This document shows positions 62,285 through 64,000 of a stretch of 64,000 nt of DNA, in pieces. The DNA comes from JAUWKC01 sp035529895. GTDB taxonomy: Bacteria; Planctomycetota; Phycisphaerae; Sedimentisphaerales; Anaerobacaceae. Location of the stretch: assembly GCA_035529895.1 (NCBI GenBank), contig DATKVV010000078.1, positions 11,172 to 75,171 of the forward strand, given 5' to 3'. Within the stretch, counting starts at the first letter, position 1. Every line of letters begins with the position of its first letter. The position numbers were made by a program, and so were the translations under genes. Below the pieces are notes generated by a model. The model searched no databases and was not told the origin of the DNA. It was given only the letters and a program-made list of their open reading frames with translations.

Positions 62285-63141
62285 TTGTTAAACTTCATAG
62301 GAATTTTGAACAGAGCGTTTATAAGGACCAGGAAAGCGGCCTGGAATTTTGGCTTGCAAGGGAATTACAGAATTTGCTTGGTTACGCACAATGGCGAAGT
62401 TTTGAGGCAGTTATAGAAAAAGCAAAGACCGCTTGTAAGAATTCAGGCCATAATCCCCCAGACCATTTTGCGCAAACGCGCAAAATGGTTGACATCGGCT
62501 CTGATGCAAAACGTGAAATTGATGATATTGCCCTTACCCGCTATGCCTGTTATCTGATCGCTCAAAACGGGGACCCGTCAAAAGACCAGATTGCTTTCGC
62601 CCAGACATATTTCGCCGTTCAGACCAGAAAACAGGAAATTATTGAAAAGAGAATAACTGAAATTGAACGGCTAAATGCCCGGCGGAAATTAAGTCTGTCT
62701 GAAAAGGAACTGTCCGGGATAATATACGAAAGATTATCCGATGAAAAATCCTTCGCACGTATTCGAAGTAAAGGCGATATAGCCTTATTCAGAAAGACTA
62801 CCGACGAGATGAAACAAAAACTAAATATACCCAAATCCAGGGCTTTGGCTGATTTTCTGCCGACAATTACAATCAAGGCCAAAGACTTCGCCAATGAGAT
62901 AACCAATTTCAACATTAAGCGGGACGACCTGCGGACTGAAACCGGTATTACCAAAGAGCACGTAAAAACTAATCAGGAAGTGCGCAAGCTTCTTGTTAGA
63001 AGAAACATCAAACCGGAAGAACTGCCTCCGGCAGAAGATTTGAAAAAGATGGAAAGAAAATTTGCCTCTGAACAGAAGAAACTTATAGCGAAAGCAGAAC
63101 CTTTGGATACAACGCAGGATAAATCGCAAAATAAGCAATGA
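62269..63141 (+). CDS. dinD: DinD-like DNA-damage-inducible protein
   Basis: 290 residues starting at the ATG at 62269 within the hsdS remnant. The N-terminal BRO/Bro-N-like part is LEFWLARELQNLLGYAQWRSFEAVIEKAKTAC, followed by DHFAQTRKMVDIGSDAKREIDDIALTRYACYLIAQNGDP (read in pieces), which is the DinD signature. The C-terminal half is helical with FLPTITIKAKDFANEITNFN and GITKEHVKTNQEVRKLL. In E. coli DinD limits RecA filament activity. DinD genes are frequent passengers in type I restriction-modification loci. No LexA box is seen upstream. Confidence 0.85.
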   Translation: MQKDIIVKLHRNFEQSVYKDQESGLEFWLARELQNLLGYAQWRSFEAVIEKAKTACKNSGHNPPDHFAQTRKMVDIGSDAKREIDDIALTRYACYLIAQNGDPSKDQIAFAQTYFAVQTRKQEIIEKRITEIERLNARRKLSLSEKELSGIIYERLSDEKSFARIRSKGDIALFRKTTDEMKQKLNIPKSRALADFLPTITIKAKDFANEITNFNIKRDDLRTETGITKEHVKTNQEVRKLLVRRNIKPEELPPAEDLKKMERKFASEQKKLIAKAEPLDTTQDKSQNKQ

Positions 63142-63161
63142 AATCACAGTTCGACGCCAAT

Positions 63162-63184
63162 CCCCCGACTACGACATTCGGGGG
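63162..63184 (+). terminator. Possible terminator hairpin after dinD
   Basis: CCCCCGA (63162-63168) pairs with TCGGGGG (63178-63184) around a nine-base loop, 20 bases after the dinD stop. Only a short TTTT tract follows further on, so efficiency is doubtful. Confidence 0.4.
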
Positions 63185-63276
63185 CAGGCAGGATTTTCGG
63201 TGTAGGAAGAATCAGTGTTAATCCGTATCTGAAAAAATAAACTCTGTGTTCTCGCTGGCCAGATAAGCGCAAAAGG

Positions 63277-63307
63277 AAGGGCCGACACCTTTTTAGTGTC
63301 GGCCCTT
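63277..63307 (-). terminator. rRNA operon terminator hairpin
   Basis: A perfect 12-bp stem (AAGGGCCGACAC at 63277-63288 with its complement at 63296-63307) and a seven-base loop. It starts a few bases after the 3' end of the minus-strand 5S gene. On the minus strand it is followed by CCTTTT. It ends rRNA transcription and also separates the operon from convergent dinD. Confidence 0.8.
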
Positions 63308-63311
63308 ATAA

Positions 63312-63421
63312 ATCCTGGCAATCACCTACTCTCGCCCAAAAGACTACCATCGGCCGCACGGGCTTAGCTTCTGAGTTCGGAATGGGATCAGGCGTTTCCC
63401 CGCACGTAAGGTCACCAGGAA
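63312..63421 (-). rRNA. rrf: 5S ribosomal RNA
   Basis: On the minus strand the sequence runs CCTGGTGACC...GGGGAAACGCC...CCCATTCCGAACTC...GAGAGTAGGTGATTGCCAGG. The loop A-B-C motif CCCATTCCGAACTC is diagnostic, and the 5' CCTGG pairs with the terminal CCAGG. The ends are estimated to within a few bases. Confidence 0.93.
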
Positions 63422-63581
63422 GCTCGTTTTATCAGGCTGACGCCTGATAAATTCAAAAATCAAAAGTTAAAAATCAAAATTGCGGAATGATTTGCTGAGT
63501 TTTGCACTTTGAATTTTAACTTTTCAAATGCGGATGCAATATGAACACTCACTTATGCTCTTTGCACTCAACCAAGGATTG

Positions 63582-64000
<419 letters not shown>

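Noticed and set aside
63422..63581. Possible tRNA in the 23S-5S spacer
   Set aside because: The spacer is A/T-rich with repeats of AAAATC type and has no cloverleaf.

Overview
The window looks like a chromosomal segment of a Planctomycetota bacterium, probably class Phycisphaerae (Sedimentisphaerales-like). That is an inference from gene content: many Tat-exported Gfo/Idh/MocA oxidoreductases, a sulfatase, DUF4038 and DUF6807 glycan proteins, NIPSNAP, a PEP-CTERM-type protein, ECF sigma factors with long extensions, and an intergenic repeat whose translation resembles the QNKANF-type repeats of that group. No marker gene fixes the genus. Most of the window is GC-rich. The stretch from about 59.5 to 63.1 kb is visibly richer in A+T.

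Layout. 0-17.4 kb is a carbohydrate-use region. A minus-strand DUF4038-type glycosidase faces a plus-strand operon (2362-13581) with three Gfo/Idh/MocA dehydrogenases, a large secreted fusion ending in DUF6807, two Nramp-fold transporters without the metal-binding motifs, and a UroD/MtaA-like protein. A giant secreted LamG protein with duplicated flanking halves follows. 17.5-30.3 kb is mixed: a cysteine-hydrolase homologue without its cysteine, trmB, a NatAB-type ABC exporter, the relic of a sodium:solute symporter, an esterase-glycosidase fusion, a PQQ-type propeller, a LEA-2 lipoprotein, a PEP-CTERM-type protein, and a macro-domain/alcohol dehydrogenase pair.

30.5-41.0 kb is a compact minus-strand type II secretion/type IV pilus-like operon: GspE, a double metallopeptidase, a secreted protein with a pseudopilin-like tail, two GspF proteins, three prepilins and PilT. 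It is divergent from an ECF sigma/zinc-finger anti-sigma pair, and the shared promoter region carries inverted repeats. 42.8-49.4 kb returns to small-molecule catabolism (NIPSNAP, TIM-barrel isomerase, RraA-like protein, dicarboxylate symporter, Gfo/Idh). 49.8-58.1 kb holds an extended ECF sigma factor, a sulfatase, a DUF456 protein, rsmE, a DUF2089-like regulator with a membrane partner, an orphan flagellin-like protein and a type I phosphodiesterase.

59.5-63.1 kb is the most unusual part: a ruined type I restriction-modification locus behind an intact-looking sigma-70 promoter. The hsdM gene has lost its catalytic core, and its remaining 3' part carries an in-frame insertion of a DUF559 endonuclease flanked by inverted terminal repeats. 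Downstream, two unrelated cargo genes (a protein with a YNxxKHG motif and a PD-(D/E)XK-like protein) each sit between an hsdM tail and an hsdS head, and a dinD homologue follows. The window closes with a 5S rRNA gene, its hairpin terminator and the 3' end of a 23S rRNA gene, all on the minus strand.
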